This document shows positions 44,908 through 53,805 of a DNA stretch of 64,000 bases, piece by piece (position 1 is the first letter of the stretch; every line of letters starts with the position of its first letter). Origin of the DNA: Streptomyces sp. NBC_01476 (lineage in GTDB: Bacteria; Actinomycetota; Actinomycetes; Streptomycetales; Streptomycetaceae); the NCBI RefSeq assembly GCF_036227265.1, contig NZ_CP109446.1, forward strand, positions 1,401,501-1,465,500, written 5' to 3'. Below the pieces are notes generated by a model that searched no databases, was not told where the DNA came from, and worked only from the letters and a program-made list of their open reading frames with translations. The position numbers and the translations under genes are program-made.

Positions 44908-46617
44908 TCACGCCCGCTCCGCCGCCAGCGCGGCCATCTCCTGATCGACCGCCCGCTGGTGGAGTTCGGCGTCCTCGCGGGCCTTCTTCGGACTCCACCG
45001 TCCGGCCATCAGGAAGACGAACGGCACGAAGAGCACCTGGCCGCCGACGCAGATCCACCACCAGGTCCGCCACTGCCCAGGACCGTCGTGTGCGGCCTTC
45101 TGCACCTTGGCGCCGTACCTGGTGAGCACCGCCAGCTGGGGCTGCGCCTTCTGCACCACCGCGAGGTCGGCAGCACCGACCTCCTGGACCGCCTGGGCAC
45201 CCAGCGCGGCCGGCGCCTTGCCGGGCGGGTACTTGCCCAGCTCCGCGAAGAGCTGCGGATGCGCGTTGACGATGGCCAGTGCCGGTGCTGCCTGGCGCTG
45301 CGCCGCGGTCACCTGGGGTCCGTGGTCAACCAGCGGCGTCACCGAGGTGACCAGGACCGGGATGAAGGCGGCCGAGACGGCCACCACGATCCGGATGGTC
45401 CAGCCCCACACCGCCAGGCCGGTGGCCGTCGCGGCCGGATTGTGCTTCTCCACCGTCTCGGTGAAGCTCGCCATCCACGGTCCGTAGGCCACCCCGCTGA
45501 AGACACCGATACCGACGAAGAGCCACGCGAAGGTGTAGTAGCCGGTGGCCGGGTGGGTGGCCAGGCCGGCGAAAACCGCGGTCACCACGATCGAGCCGAC
45601 GGCGCCCACGATCATGAACGGCTTGCGCACCTTGATCCGGTCGGAGAGCAGCCCGACCACCACCAGGGCGATCGCGTTGGCCGCCCAGTACCAGTTCGCC
45701 ACCGCGTTGGCGCGCTGCTCGGTGTAGCCGTAGGTGGTGGCGAAGTAGACCACGAAGTTGCCGACGGCGGCGAAGTACAGGAGCAGGAAGAGCGCGATGG
45801 CCAGCGCGGAGCCGGTCACGTCGAGCCGCATCATCTGCCGCCACTCCCCGCGGCGGGCGGCGGCCGGGTCGATGCCCTTGGCCCGGGCCTCGACGAGCGC
45901 CCGGTCCCGCAGGCTCACCATGATCTGGTCGCGCAGGCCCGGGGAGAGCTCGCGCAGCGCGAAGAGGGCCACCACCAGGACGACGAAGCCGGCGATCCCG
46001 GAGTAGCGCAGTTCGTCCTGCCAGCTGGAGCTGTCCAGGGTGGCGCTGGTCACGGAGGTGACCACCAGGCTGCCGACCACCGGGCCCATCGTCCAGGCGC
46101 CCATCGCGGTGGCCCGGCCGAGCTGCGGTGAGAAGTCCCTGATCAGCGCGGGGGTCGCCACCAGCACGATGCCCTCGATAAAGCTGACCAGGGCGAAGAG
46201 CACCAGGTACGTGGTCTTGCCGCCGGCGTTCGGCAGCCCGAAGAAGACCAGCAGGGCGGCGATCAGCAGGCCGTACACGACCATGTTCGCCCGGCCCCAG
46301 CGGTCGGCGAGCCCGGCGATCAGGGACGAGAAGGCGCCGACCGCGTTGCCGATCACCGAGACCCAGACGAAGTACCGGTAGGTCATGCCGAAGTGGGTGA
46401 TGATCGACGTGGCGACCGCGTACTGGATGTAGAGCATGTAGTAGAGCACGACCGTGGTCAGCACCACGATCGCGAGGTAGGCCATCCGGCGCCCCGTGGC
46501 CGGATACGCGGCCAGGTCGCGGCGGTAGAGCCAGGACAGCGCCGTACGGGCGCGGGGATCTGCCGGGGCCCCCGGCCCGGGTCTGTCGGCGTCGAAGGAC
46601 GTCGGGGTGGCGGACAT
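44908..46617 (-). CDS. MFS transporter with a large C-terminal extracytoplasmic insert
   Basis: 569 residues. About 12 spans, with MFS motif A-like GLADRWGRANM and LSDRIKVRKPF. An Ala/Pro/Gln-rich insert of ~120 residues (about 425-530) precedes the last span, and the cytoplasmic tail is charged (RWSPKKAREDAELHQRA). The family is actinobacterial and lacks a known substrate. GGAGG precedes the ATG. Its promoter region holds a perfect TetR-like palindrome shared with the divergent siderophore-interacting gene. No TetR gene lies beside it. Confidence 0.88.
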   Translation of the reverse strand: MSATPTSFDADRPGPGAPADPRARTALSWLYRRDLAAYPATGRRMAYLAIVVLTTVVLYYMLYIQYAVATSIITHFGMTYRYFVWVSVIGNAVGAFSSLIAGLADRWGRANMVVYGLLIAALLVFFGLPNAGGKTTYLVLFALVSFIEGIVLVATPALIRDFSPQLGRATAMGAWTMGPVVGSLVVTSVTSATLDSSSWQDELRYSGIAGFVVLVVALFALRELSPGLRDQIMVSLRDRALVEARAKGIDPAAARRGEWRQMMRLDVTGSALAIALFLLLYFAAVGNFVVYFATTYGYTEQRANAVANWYWAANAIALVVVGLLSDRIKVRKPFMIVGAVGSIVVTAVFAGLATHPATGYYTFAWLFVGIGVFSGVAYGPWMASFTETVEKHNPAATATGLAVWGWTIRIVVAVSAAFIPVLVTSVTPLVDHGPQVTAAQRQAAPALAIVNAHPQLFAELGKYPPGKAPAALGAQAVQEVGAADLAVVQKAQPQLAVLTRYGAKVQKAAHDGPGQWRTWWWICVGGQVLFVPFVFLMAGRWSPKKAREDAELHQRAVDQEMAALAAERA

Positions 46618-46715
46618 GCGGCCCCTCCTGGAGATGCGGGTAACCGGGTGGGAGTGACCTCGGAGCAGCGCGGTCACCGCAGGACCGGCCCTGGTCCGAG
46701 TTCCGCAGAGGCTAG

Positions 46716-46731
46716 TACCGACCAGTCGGTA
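46716..46731. promoter_or_regulatory. TetR-type palindrome upstream of the MFS gene
   Basis: TACCGAC, CA, GTCGGTA: perfect 7-bp arms around CA, flanked by CTAG on both sides. A classic TetR operator form. Confidence 0.65.
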
Positions 46732-46821
46732 TGCCTAGGGGGTACGCACGATGCCGTCCCGGCGAAACGGCGGCGGAAGAAGGCGAGTTGGACGAGGGCC
46801 TGGCCGAATCCGGGCTATCGG

Positions 46822-46835
46822 TTAGGCTTACCTAA
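46822..46835. promoter_or_regulatory. Iron box (DmdR1/IdeR type)
   Basis: TTAGGCTTACCTAA, with TTAGG and CCTAA arms, lies 28 bp before the siderophore-interacting protein ATG. It matches the streptomycete iron-box core, so iron repression is expected. Confidence 0.75.
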
Positions 46836-46863
46836 GTACGATCAGCGAGAGAGCGGGGAACTC

Positions 46864-47700
46864 ATGGCCGAACGACCGCAGCGCAGGACCCCCACGGCCA
46901 AGCGGGGTACGGTCCTGCGCACCGAGCGGGTCACCCCGCACATGATCCGGGTGGTGCTGGCCGTCGATCCGGCCGCGCAGCTGGACATCGGCGAGTGCAC
47001 CGACCACTACGTCAAGCTGCTCTTCGCGCCGGAGGGCGTGCGCTACGCCGAGCCGCTGGACATCGAAGCGATCCGGCGCGATCTGCCGCGCGAGCAGTGG
47101 CCGCGGACCCGTACGTACACCGTCCGGGCCTGGGACGACGCGTCCCGCGAACTCACCGTCGACTTCGTCCACCACGGCGACGAGGGCCTGGCCGGGCCCT
47201 GGGCGGCCGCCGCCCGCCCCGGCGACACCATCGACTTCTTCGGCCCCGGCGGGGGATACGCGCCCGATCCGGCGGCCGACTGGCATCTGCTCGCCGGTGA
47301 CGAGAGCGCGCTTCCGGCCATCGCGGCGGCGGTCGAGCAACTGCCGCCGGGGGCGTCCGCCAAGGTCTTCGTCGAGGTGTCCGGGCCGGCGGAGGAGCAG
47401 AAGCTGCTCAGCTCCGGTGAGGCGGAGGTCCGCTGGATCCACCGGGCCGGCCGGCCCGTCGGCGACGCGCTCGTCTCAGCCGTCACCGCGCTCGACTTCC
47501 CGCCCGGTGACGTGCACGTCTTCGTCCACGGCGAGGCGGGCTTCGTCAAGACCCTCCGCCGCCACCTCCGCCTCGACCGCGCCATCCCCCGCGAGCGCCT
47601 GTCCATTTCCGGCTACTGGCGGCGCGGCGCCGACGAGGACGGCTGGCAGGCGTCGAAGCGGGAGTGGAACGAGCAGGTGGAGCGCGAACAGGAGTCCTGA
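46864..47700 (+). CDS. Siderophore-interacting FAD protein (ViuB/SIP family)
   Basis: 278 residues. Probably reduces ferric siderophores to release iron. FAD-binding residues RTYTVRAWD (about 78-86) and the FFGPGGGYA loop are followed by the NAD(P)-binding half (LLAGDESALPAIAAAVEQLP) and the C-terminal SIP motif VHGEAGFVKTLRRHLRLD and GYWRRG. The iron box just upstream fits iron starvation control. Divergent from the MFS gene. Confidence 0.95.
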   Translation: MAERPQRRTPTAKRGTVLRTERVTPHMIRVVLAVDPAAQLDIGECTDHYVKLLFAPEGVRYAEPLDIEAIRRDLPREQWPRTRTYTVRAWDDASRELTVDFVHHGDEGLAGPWAAAARPGDTIDFFGPGGGYAPDPAADWHLLAGDESALPAIAAAVEQLPPGASAKVFVEVSGPAEEQKLLSSGEAEVRWIHRAGRPVGDALVSAVTALDFPPGDVHVFVHGEAGFVKTLRRHLRLDRAIPRERLSISGYWRRGADEDGWQASKREWNEQVEREQES

Positions 47701-47851
47701 CCCCCGCCGCCCGAGGCACCGCCGACCGGTAGGCCCGCCAGGTCCGGGCAGGGCGACGCACCCGCCCAGGACGCACCGGCCTTCCCGCTCTGTCGGCGTC
47801 CGCGGGTGCGGGCCTGGTTTCGCTGGGCCCGGAGGGGCGGCAGGACGGCGA

Positions 47852-50065
47852 TCACGGGTCCGCGATGTCGAGGGTGACCTTCGACAGGGGGCAGCTCACG
47901 CACGCCAGGACATAGCCGTCGGCCCGCTGCTGCGGCGTGAGGCAGTTCGGCTCGTTCTGCGTGACTTCTCCGCTGCGGAGTCGCACCATGCAGTCCCCGC
48001 AGTTCCCGACCGTGCAGGAGTACGGCATCGGCAGCCCCGCGGCGAGCCCCGCGTCGAGCAGTGTCTGGCCGGGCTCGACCACCACCGTGCCGACGGCGTG
48101 CCCGTCCTCCTCGACGGTCATCTCCCGCGGCACCGTCACTTCGGCCCCGGTGCCCGCCGCACTGGCGAAGCGCTCCTGGTGCACCAGCCCGGCCGGGACT
48201 CCCAGCCCGGCCAGGACGCCCTGGACCGCGTCCATCAGCGGTTCGGGACCGCAGGTGTAGTAGTGGGCGTCCCTTGCCGGGGCCAGGCCGGTGATCCAGC
48301 GGCGTACGCCGTCCGCCTCGATCCGCCCGTCGCGGCTGGTCAGGACGTGGGTGACCGAGAGCCGGCCGGGGTGGTCCTTCGCCAGCCGGGTCAGCTCCTC
48401 GGCGAAGATGATCTCGTCCGTGCTGCGGCTGCTGTAGAGCAGCGCGATCCGGTCGCGGCCCTGCCGGTCGGCGAGCCGGGTGCGGATCATGCTCATCATC
48501 GGCGTCACGCCACTGCCCGCCGCGACGAGCACGATCTCGTCCGGGGGCTGCGGTTCGGTGTGGAAGGACCCCGACGGGCCACGCACCGCGAGGCGGTCCC
48601 CGGCCCGGAGGCTCCGGTGCACGTAGCCGGAGAACCGGCCGCCCTCGACGTGCTTGACGGTGACCTCCAGCCGGGACGATCCGGGTGCCGACGAGGCCGA
48701 ATAGGCCCGTCGTACCGGGCGTCCGCCGATGTCGGCGACAAGGGTGAAGAACTGGCCGGGCCGGAAGTCGAACGGTCCCGGGTTCCGGCCGGCGTCCTCA
48801 AGTACGAGGGTGACCGCGGTCGGTGTCTGTCTGCGCACCTCGGTGACGCGCACCTCCCGCAGCGGGCTGCCCGTCCCGGCGTCCTTCGGCCCGGCGTCCT
48901 TCGTCCCGCCGCCGTCGGCAGGACGCCGGCGCGGCAAGCCACGGCGCCGCCCTTCCCCGCCGGGCTCGAGATCCTCGTAGCCCTCCTTCCGCAGCCCCGA
49001 GCGGTAGAGACGGTTCGCCGCCAGCCGTAGCAGCCCGCTCACCCCCGGGACCGCCCCGACGAGCTTCAGCAGGAAGGCGGGTGGGCCGCCCTCGGCGTCG
49101 GCCGAACCGGCGGCGAGGTGTTCTCCCGCGATCGCTATCAGATTCGGCGCCGTACTCCGGTCGAGGTGTGCGCCGGGGGTCCACAGCCGGGCGCGGGCCA
49201 CGGCGTCGTTGCCGGTCACCTCGGCGTGCTCGACGTCGATGAGCAGCGCCAGGTGCGGGGGCATCCCGCGCAGCGCCATCGTCTCCAGCAGCGCGGGATC
49301 GTCGGTGATCGCGGCGCGGCCGCGGACGTGCAGCACACCGCTGCGGCCCGGTACGAGCGCGGCGAACGAGAGCCTGTCGTCCTGCAGCAGGTTGTGGAGC
49401 GTGTCGGCGCGTTTGTTGCCCTTCCGGTCCGGGATGACGAGCGTGCGGCTGTCCAGGATCCGTGCCGCCGCCCCCCGGTCCCCGCGGGGACTCGTGTCGC
49501 TCCCACCGGACGCGTCCCACGTGGACAGCGCGAGGAACGGTGCCGCGGCCAGGAACCCGGCGACGCCGGGCCGGCACAGGGGGCCGTCCCCCGCGACCCC
49601 GGTGACCGGCCCGGCCGGGGCGGGCGGCTGCCACAGGCGGGACCGCAGGACGGCCTGGGCGCAGTGCACGTACGCCTGCTGGATGTCGACGGTCGTCTCC
49701 GCGCCCTTCCGCGCGGCCACCGAACCGTTGACCCGCAGGATCTCCCCGACGCCCGGCAGGAGGAAGAAGAACGAGACCGGACCGCGCGGGTCGCCGGCCC
49801 CGGGCAGGGAGAACGAGATCCGGGTGGGCGAGTGGACGTGTGCGAATCCCGGTACGCCGCCGATGAAGGTCGTTCTGCTGGTGCCGTCCGCGTCCCGGTA
49901 GCCGAGGGCCGCGATCGGGCACCGGGCGAGGACGGTCCGGCAGCCCTCGTCGAGGGAACTGATCTGCTTGAGCACGACCGCCGGCGCCGGGCGGCCGACG
50001 GTGGCCTCGACCTCGTCCACCGTCGTCAGCCGGCGCGGTGCGCTCACCTGGTTTTCTCGCTGCAC
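47852..50065 (-). CDS. PNPOx-like flavin domain fused to FNR and 2Fe-2S ferredoxin domains
   Basis: 737 residues. Residues 1-370 contain a flavin split-barrel (pyridoxamine-phosphate-oxidase-like) region: RTTFIGGVPGFAHVHSPTRISFSLPG, RILDSRTLVIPDRKGNKRADTLHNLL. Residues ~405-640 form a ferredoxin:NAD(P)H reductase (RAYSASSAP for FAD, VAAGSGVTPMMSMIRT for NAD(P)). Residues ~650-737 are a plant-type 2Fe-2S domain with Cys684, Cys689, Cys692 and Cys722. Electrons likely flow NAD(P)H, FAD, 2Fe-2S, then the split-barrel flavin. It overlaps or abuts a truncated SIP gene upstream. Substrate unknown. Confidence 0.9.
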   Translation of the reverse strand: MQRENQVSAPRRLTTVDEVEATVGRPAPAVVLKQISSLDEGCRTVLARCPIAALGYRDADGTSRTTFIGGVPGFAHVHSPTRISFSLPGAGDPRGPVSFFFLLPGVGEILRVNGSVAARKGAETTVDIQQAYVHCAQAVLRSRLWQPPAPAGPVTGVAGDGPLCRPGVAGFLAAAPFLALSTWDASGGSDTSPRGDRGAAARILDSRTLVIPDRKGNKRADTLHNLLQDDRLSFAALVPGRSGVLHVRGRAAITDDPALLETMALRGMPPHLALLIDVEHAEVTGNDAVARARLWTPGAHLDRSTAPNLIAIAGEHLAAGSADAEGGPPAFLLKLVGAVPGVSGLLRLAANRLYRSGLRKEGYEDLEPGGEGRRRGLPRRRPADGGGTKDAGPKDAGTGSPLREVRVTEVRRQTPTAVTLVLEDAGRNPGPFDFRPGQFFTLVADIGGRPVRRAYSASSAPGSSRLEVTVKHVEGGRFSGYVHRSLRAGDRLAVRGPSGSFHTEPQPPDEIVLVAAGSGVTPMMSMIRTRLADRQGRDRIALLYSSRSTDEIIFAEELTRLAKDHPGRLSVTHVLTSRDGRIEADGVRRWITGLAPARDAHYYTCGPEPLMDAVQGVLAGLGVPAGLVHQERFASAAGTGAEVTVPREMTVEEDGHAVGTVVVEPGQTLLDAGLAAGLPMPYSCTVGNCGDCMVRLRSGEVTQNEPNCLTPQQRADGYVLACVSCPLSKVTLDIADP

Positions 50066-50076
50066 AAGGATTCCTT

Positions 50077-50292
50077 TCAGCCGGGGGTCGACCGGCCCAG
50101 GCGCCAGTAGCCGAAGAAGGAGATGTCCCGCTGGGGCACGCCACGGTCGTTGACCAGGTGCCGCCGCAACGTCGTAGCCAGCCGGGACCCGCCCGCGACC
50201 CAGGGTGTAGAGGCGGCCGGCAGGACCTCACGGCAGCGCACCTCCGCTGTGATCATCGTGCGTGACTCGGGCAGGTACACCTTGGGGATCAC
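50077..50292 (-). pseudogene. C-terminal fragment of a second siderophore-interacting protein
   Basis: 71 residues (TLRRHLVNDRGVPQRDISFFGYWRLG) that match only the C-terminal end of SIP proteins such as the intact one at 46864. The FAD and NAD(P) parts are missing. It lies 11 bp before the flavin-fusion gene, same strand. Probably a remnant; it may still be transcribed from the promoter at 50341. Confidence 0.75.
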
Positions 50293-50340
50293 GGCCTGCC
50301 CCCGACATTCGGCACGGCCTTGTTTTCGCAGGTCATGGCA

Positions 50341-50356
50341 CTATTGTGAGCAATAG
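50341..50356. promoter_or_regulatory. Palindrome in the TetR/flavin-gene promoter
   Basis: CTATTGTGAGCAATAG: perfect 6-bp arms around TGAG, between the divergent TetR gene and the SIP remnant. Likely operator of the TetR at 50404. Confidence 0.65.
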
Positions 50357-50403
50357 CTCAGCTCTTTGGCTACTCGCTTTCCGCGCCTTGAGGAGGCCCC
50401 CGG

Positions 50404-51024
50404 ATGCCCTCGGCCGACCGCCGTCTTCAGCCACGTCGCAAGCCCCGCCAGGTGCGCGCGGAACTCACGCGGGACCGCGTCCTGACCGCGGCTGCTCACG
50501 TTTTCGCCGAGCACGGCTACGCCGCGGGCACCACCAACCGCATCGCCGAGCGCGCCCGCATCTCCATCGGCTCGCTCTACCAGTACTTCCCGAACAAGGA
50601 CGCCATCCTCGCCGAGCTGCTGGTGCGGCACATCGACCGCGGCAAGTGGACGCAGGCCGACCAACTCGACCTGTCCGCCGGGAGTCTGGCGGCGACGGTC
50701 CGAGCACTGGTCCGCGATGCGATCGACAACCACCGCGACGACCCGCAGCTGCTGCGGATCATGTTCGAGGAGGCGCCGGTCTCGCGGGAACTGCTCGACA
50801 CCATCGCCCGGCACGAGAAGAAGCGGGTCGACCAGGTGCGCGACCTCCTCGCCCGCCACCCCGACGTCCACGTACAAGACCTCGACACCGCGGCCGAGTT
50901 GATCGTGTTCACCGTGGAGACGAACACGCACAAGCTCATGGCCTACCCGCGGACCGCCCCGGTCGGGACGTTCGAGAACGAACTGGTGGCCATGGTCACC
51001 CGCTATCTGCGCGGCGGTCAGTAG
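50404..51024 (+). CDS. TetR/AcrR-family regulator
   Basis: 206 residues. HTH in the N-terminus (TRDRVLTAAAHVFAEHGYAAGTTN, ISIGSLYQYFPNKDAIL), then a C-terminal TetR_C ligand domain. Divergent from the SIP fragment and flavin-fusion gene across the CTATTG palindrome, so it likely controls that flavin operon. An unrelated APC permease follows 247 bp later. Confidence 0.93.
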   Translation: MPSADRRLQPRRKPRQVRAELTRDRVLTAAAHVFAEHGYAAGTTNRIAERARISIGSLYQYFPNKDAILAELLVRHIDRGKWTQADQLDLSAGSLAATVRALVRDAIDNHRDDPQLLRIMFEEAPVSRELLDTIARHEKKRVDQVRDLLARHPDVHVQDLDTAAELIVFTVETNTHKLMAYPRTAPVGTFENELVAMVTRYLRGGQ

Positions 51025-51039
51025 CCGATCACGCGCGGG

Positions 51040-51165
51040 GCCGGATGCCCGGGGCGGGGGCCCGGATGCCCGGGGCCGGGGCCCGGGGGCCGGATGCCTG
51101 GGCCCACGCGGCGCCGGATGCCCGGGCCCGCGGGCCCGCGGGGCCGCGGCGCAGGCGCCGATCGC
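51040..51165. repeat. GGATGCCCGGGCC low-complexity repeats
   Basis: Several degenerate copies of GGATGCCCGGGGC within the first 125 bp after the TetR stop, with runs of GGGCC. Similar in style to the 4864-5168 block. No gene; the rest of 51025-51271 is the permease promoter. Confidence 0.55.
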
Positions 51166-51230
51166 CCGCGTGAGGACTTCGGCCCGTCGCCGACATGGCC
51201 GGGACATCGCGGTGAAACACCGGGTCCCTA

Positions 51231-51252
51231 ATTTCTGTCGCCCGACAGGAAT
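51231..51252. promoter_or_regulatory. Operator copy 1 before the APC permease
   Basis: Arms ATTTCTGTCG and CGACAGGAAT around CC, one mismatch from perfect symmetry, 20 bp before the permease ATG. Same motif as 54541-54562. Confidence 0.75.
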
Positions 51253-51271
51253 TCGTGACAGGGGGACGGCC

Positions 51272-52834
51272 ATGACCGCCACCGCACCTTCCGACGTACG
51301 CCCCGACCCGCCCGAAGGAGCCGGCGGGACCGGCCCGGACACCGCGGGCCTCGCCGGCTTCGGCTACCGGCAGGAACTCCACCGCAGCCTCGGCCGGTAC
51401 GCCTCCTTCGCGGCCGGCTTCTCCTTCATCTCGGTCCTCACCACCGTCTTCCAGTTCTTCGCCTTCGGGTACTCCTTCGGCGGCCCCCGCTTCTTCTGGA
51501 CCTGGCCCGCGGTCCTGATCGGGCAGCTCCTGGTCGCCGCGTGCTTCGCCGAACTCGCCGCCCGCTACCCGATCTCCGGGGCGATCTACCAGTGGTCGAG
51601 CCGGCTCAGCAACAAGGTCTTCGGCTGGTACGCGGGCTGGATCATGGTTCTCGGCCAGATCGTGGTGGTCGCCGCGGCGGCGCTGGCGCTCCAGGTCGTC
51701 CTGCCCGCCGTGTGGTCCGGGTTCCAGTTCGTCGGCGCCGACACCTCACCGGTCTCGTCGGACGGCGCGGCCAACGCGGCGGTGCTCGGCATCGCGCTGC
51801 TGGCGCTGACCACCGCGGTCAATCTGCTCGACAACCGGGTGATGTCGCTGGTCAACCGGATCGGTGTGACCGCCGAGATCGTCGGCGCGGTACTGATCGT
51901 CGTCCTGCTCTTCACGCACGCGGACCGGACGCCCTCGGTCACCGTACACAGCGGTGGCGGGGGTGCCGCGCTGCTGATCGGCTCCTTCGCGGCTGCCTAC
52001 GTCATGATCGGCTTCGACAGCGCGGGCGAGATGAGCGAGGAGACCCGCCACCCGCGCCGGGTCGCGCCCCGGACGATCCTGTCCGCGCTCACCACGGCCG
52101 GCGTGCTGGCCTCCCTGCTCGTACTCGCCGCGCTGCTGGCCGCCCCCAGCCTCACCGACGGCCGCCTGGGCACGGAGGGCCTGTCGTACGTACTCACCAG
52201 CCGGCTCGGTGACGGTCTCGGCCGGGTGCTGCTCTGCGATGTGGCGCTCGCGGTCGCGGTGGCCACCCTCGCCATCCAGACGTCGGCCACCCGGATGCTC
52301 TTCTCGATGGCCCGCGACGACGCTCTTCCCTCCTCCCGCACCCTGTCCCGGGTGTCGCCCCGCACCGGGCAGCCCGCCGCGCCCGCGCTGGTGGTCGGCG
52401 TGCTCTCCGCCGCGCTCCTGCTGCTCAGCTTCTCCTCACCCGAGGCGTGGCTGGCCATCGGCACCACCTGCATCGTGATGCTCTACCTGGCCTACGCCAT
52501 GGTCACCGGCCCGCAGCTGCTGCGCCGCCTGCGCGGCCAACTCCCGCCCGCCGCCGACGAACTGGGCAACCCCGCCTTCTCCCTGGGCCGTTGGGGCCTG
52601 CCCGTCAACACCCTGGCCCTCCTCTACGGCCTCGCCATGACCGCCAACCTCGCCTGGCCCCGCGCGGCGGTCTACGACCCCTCGGGCGGGCACTGGTACT
52701 TCCAGTGGTTCACCCTCCTCTTCCTCGCCGCCGCCCTCACCCTCGGCTTCCTCTGGCGGGCATCAAGGGCGCTGAGGGCGCGACGGCGGCGGTCCGCCGC
52801 GTCCGGGCCGTCTCCGCGTCCTCGTCCTTCCTGA
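51272..52834 (+). CDS. APC-family amino acid/amine permease
   Basis: 520 residues, about 12 spans of the APC superfamily. GFSFISVLTTVFQFFAFGYSFGGPRFFW, AARYPISGAIYQWSSRLSN, VMIGFDSAGEMSEETRHPRRVAPR (a conserved APC segment) and MLFSMARDDALPSSRTLSRVS mark it. The RARRRRSAASGP tail is basic. It shares a 22-bp operator with the carboxylase operon, so it likely imports the nitrogen substrate (urea, guanidine or a related amine). ATG fixed by MTATAPSDV and its upstream operator. Confidence 0.9.
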   Translation: MTATAPSDVRPDPPEGAGGTGPDTAGLAGFGYRQELHRSLGRYASFAAGFSFISVLTTVFQFFAFGYSFGGPRFFWTWPAVLIGQLLVAACFAELAARYPISGAIYQWSSRLSNKVFGWYAGWIMVLGQIVVVAAAALALQVVLPAVWSGFQFVGADTSPVSSDGAANAAVLGIALLALTTAVNLLDNRVMSLVNRIGVTAEIVGAVLIVVLLFTHADRTPSVTVHSGGGGAALLIGSFAAAYVMIGFDSAGEMSEETRHPRRVAPRTILSALTTAGVLASLLVLAALLAAPSLTDGRLGTEGLSYVLTSRLGDGLGRVLLCDVALAVAVATLAIQTSATRMLFSMARDDALPSSRTLSRVSPRTGQPAAPALVVGVLSAALLLLSFSSPEAWLAIGTTCIVMLYLAYAMVTGPQLLRRLRGQLPPAADELGNPAFSLGRWGLPVNTLALLYGLAMTANLAWPRAAVYDPSGGHWYFQWFTLLFLAAALTLGFLWRASRALRARRRRSAASGPSPRPRPS

Positions 52835-52936
52835 TCGGCGCCGAGGCAGAAGGTCGCGGAGCCGGTGCCGCGTGGCCGCCGCGCCGGGGGTGAAAATCGC
52901 TGTCGGGTCGGCGGAGGGCGGTGATAGACAGCCGGA

Positions 52937-53728
52937 GTGGACAAGACTCTGGAGTTCCCCGACCTGCTGCGGCTGATCGGGGAACGGTCGGCCGCCTTCC
53001 GCGCCGCGGTCGCCTCCGCGCCCAGCCTCGACGTGCGGGTGCCGACCTGCCCCGAGTGGACGCTCTTCGATCTGGTGCGGCACCTGGGCGAGGGGCGCCG
53101 CCGGTGGGCCGGCATCGTCGCCGCGGGGCCCGCCGACGCTCCCGCGGCCATGTCCGCGCCGGGGGGAGCCCCGGCTGTTCCGCGGGACCGCGAGGCCCTG
53201 ACGGCCTGGTCGGCCGAGGCCACGGAGCAACTGCTGGGCGCACTGCGGGAGTCCGGCCCGGACCGCGGCTGCTGGACCTGGTGGGGTACGTCGCAGTCGC
53301 CGCAGACCTGCGGTGCCGTCGCCCGGCACCAGCTCCAGGAGGTCGCGGTGCACACCTACGACGCCCAGGTCACCCTGGGCGCCCCGCAGCCGCTGCCGGA
53401 GGAGGTGGCACTCGACGGGGTCGACGAGTTCCTGTCCACCTGCTGCGCGGGGACGAGTGCGTGGCCGCATGAGCCAGCGGTCGTCGACTACCACGCCACC
53501 GAGGGCCGCTCCTGGCGCCTGCGGCTGTCCGCCGACGGCGCCCGGACCGCCCGCCTCCCCGCGCCAGGCACCGCTCCCGCTCCCGACGAGGAGGCGGCCG
53601 ACGCCTCCCTCTGGGGCACGGCCGGTGAGCTGGTGCTGGCCCTGTACGGCCGTGTGCCGGTGGACTCCCAGAAGGCCGAGGGCGACCGACGCCTCTTCGA
53701 CCTGCTCCTGGCCTGGGACCCGGAGTAG
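52937..53728 (+). CDS. Maleylpyruvate-isomerase-type mycothiol-dependent protein
   Basis: 263 residues. The DinB/MDMPI fold: FPDLLRLIGERSAAFRAAV, VPTCPEWTLFDLVRHLGEGRRRW (metal-binding helix with His) and EVAVHTYDAQVTLG (second His), then the MDMPI C-terminal domain. It probably uses mycothiol in detoxification or isomerisation; substrate unknown. GTG start. Between the APC permease and the TetR gene; it has no visible copy of the permease operator. Confidence 0.88.
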   Translation: MDKTLEFPDLLRLIGERSAAFRAAVASAPSLDVRVPTCPEWTLFDLVRHLGEGRRRWAGIVAAGPADAPAAMSAPGGAPAVPRDREALTAWSAEATEQLLGALRESGPDRGCWTWWGTSQSPQTCGAVARHQLQEVAVHTYDAQVTLGAPQPLPEEVALDGVDEFLSTCCAGTSAWPHEPAVVDYHATEGRSWRLRLSADGARTARLPAPGTAPAPDEEAADASLWGTAGELVLALYGRVPVDSQKAEGDRRLFDLLLAWDPE

Positions 53729-53805
53729 GACCTGCCGGCGCCCGGGGGTTCGTCGCGCGGGCCGGCGGCGCCACGGTGGACGCCGGGTACGACAGGCGGC
53801 GCTGG

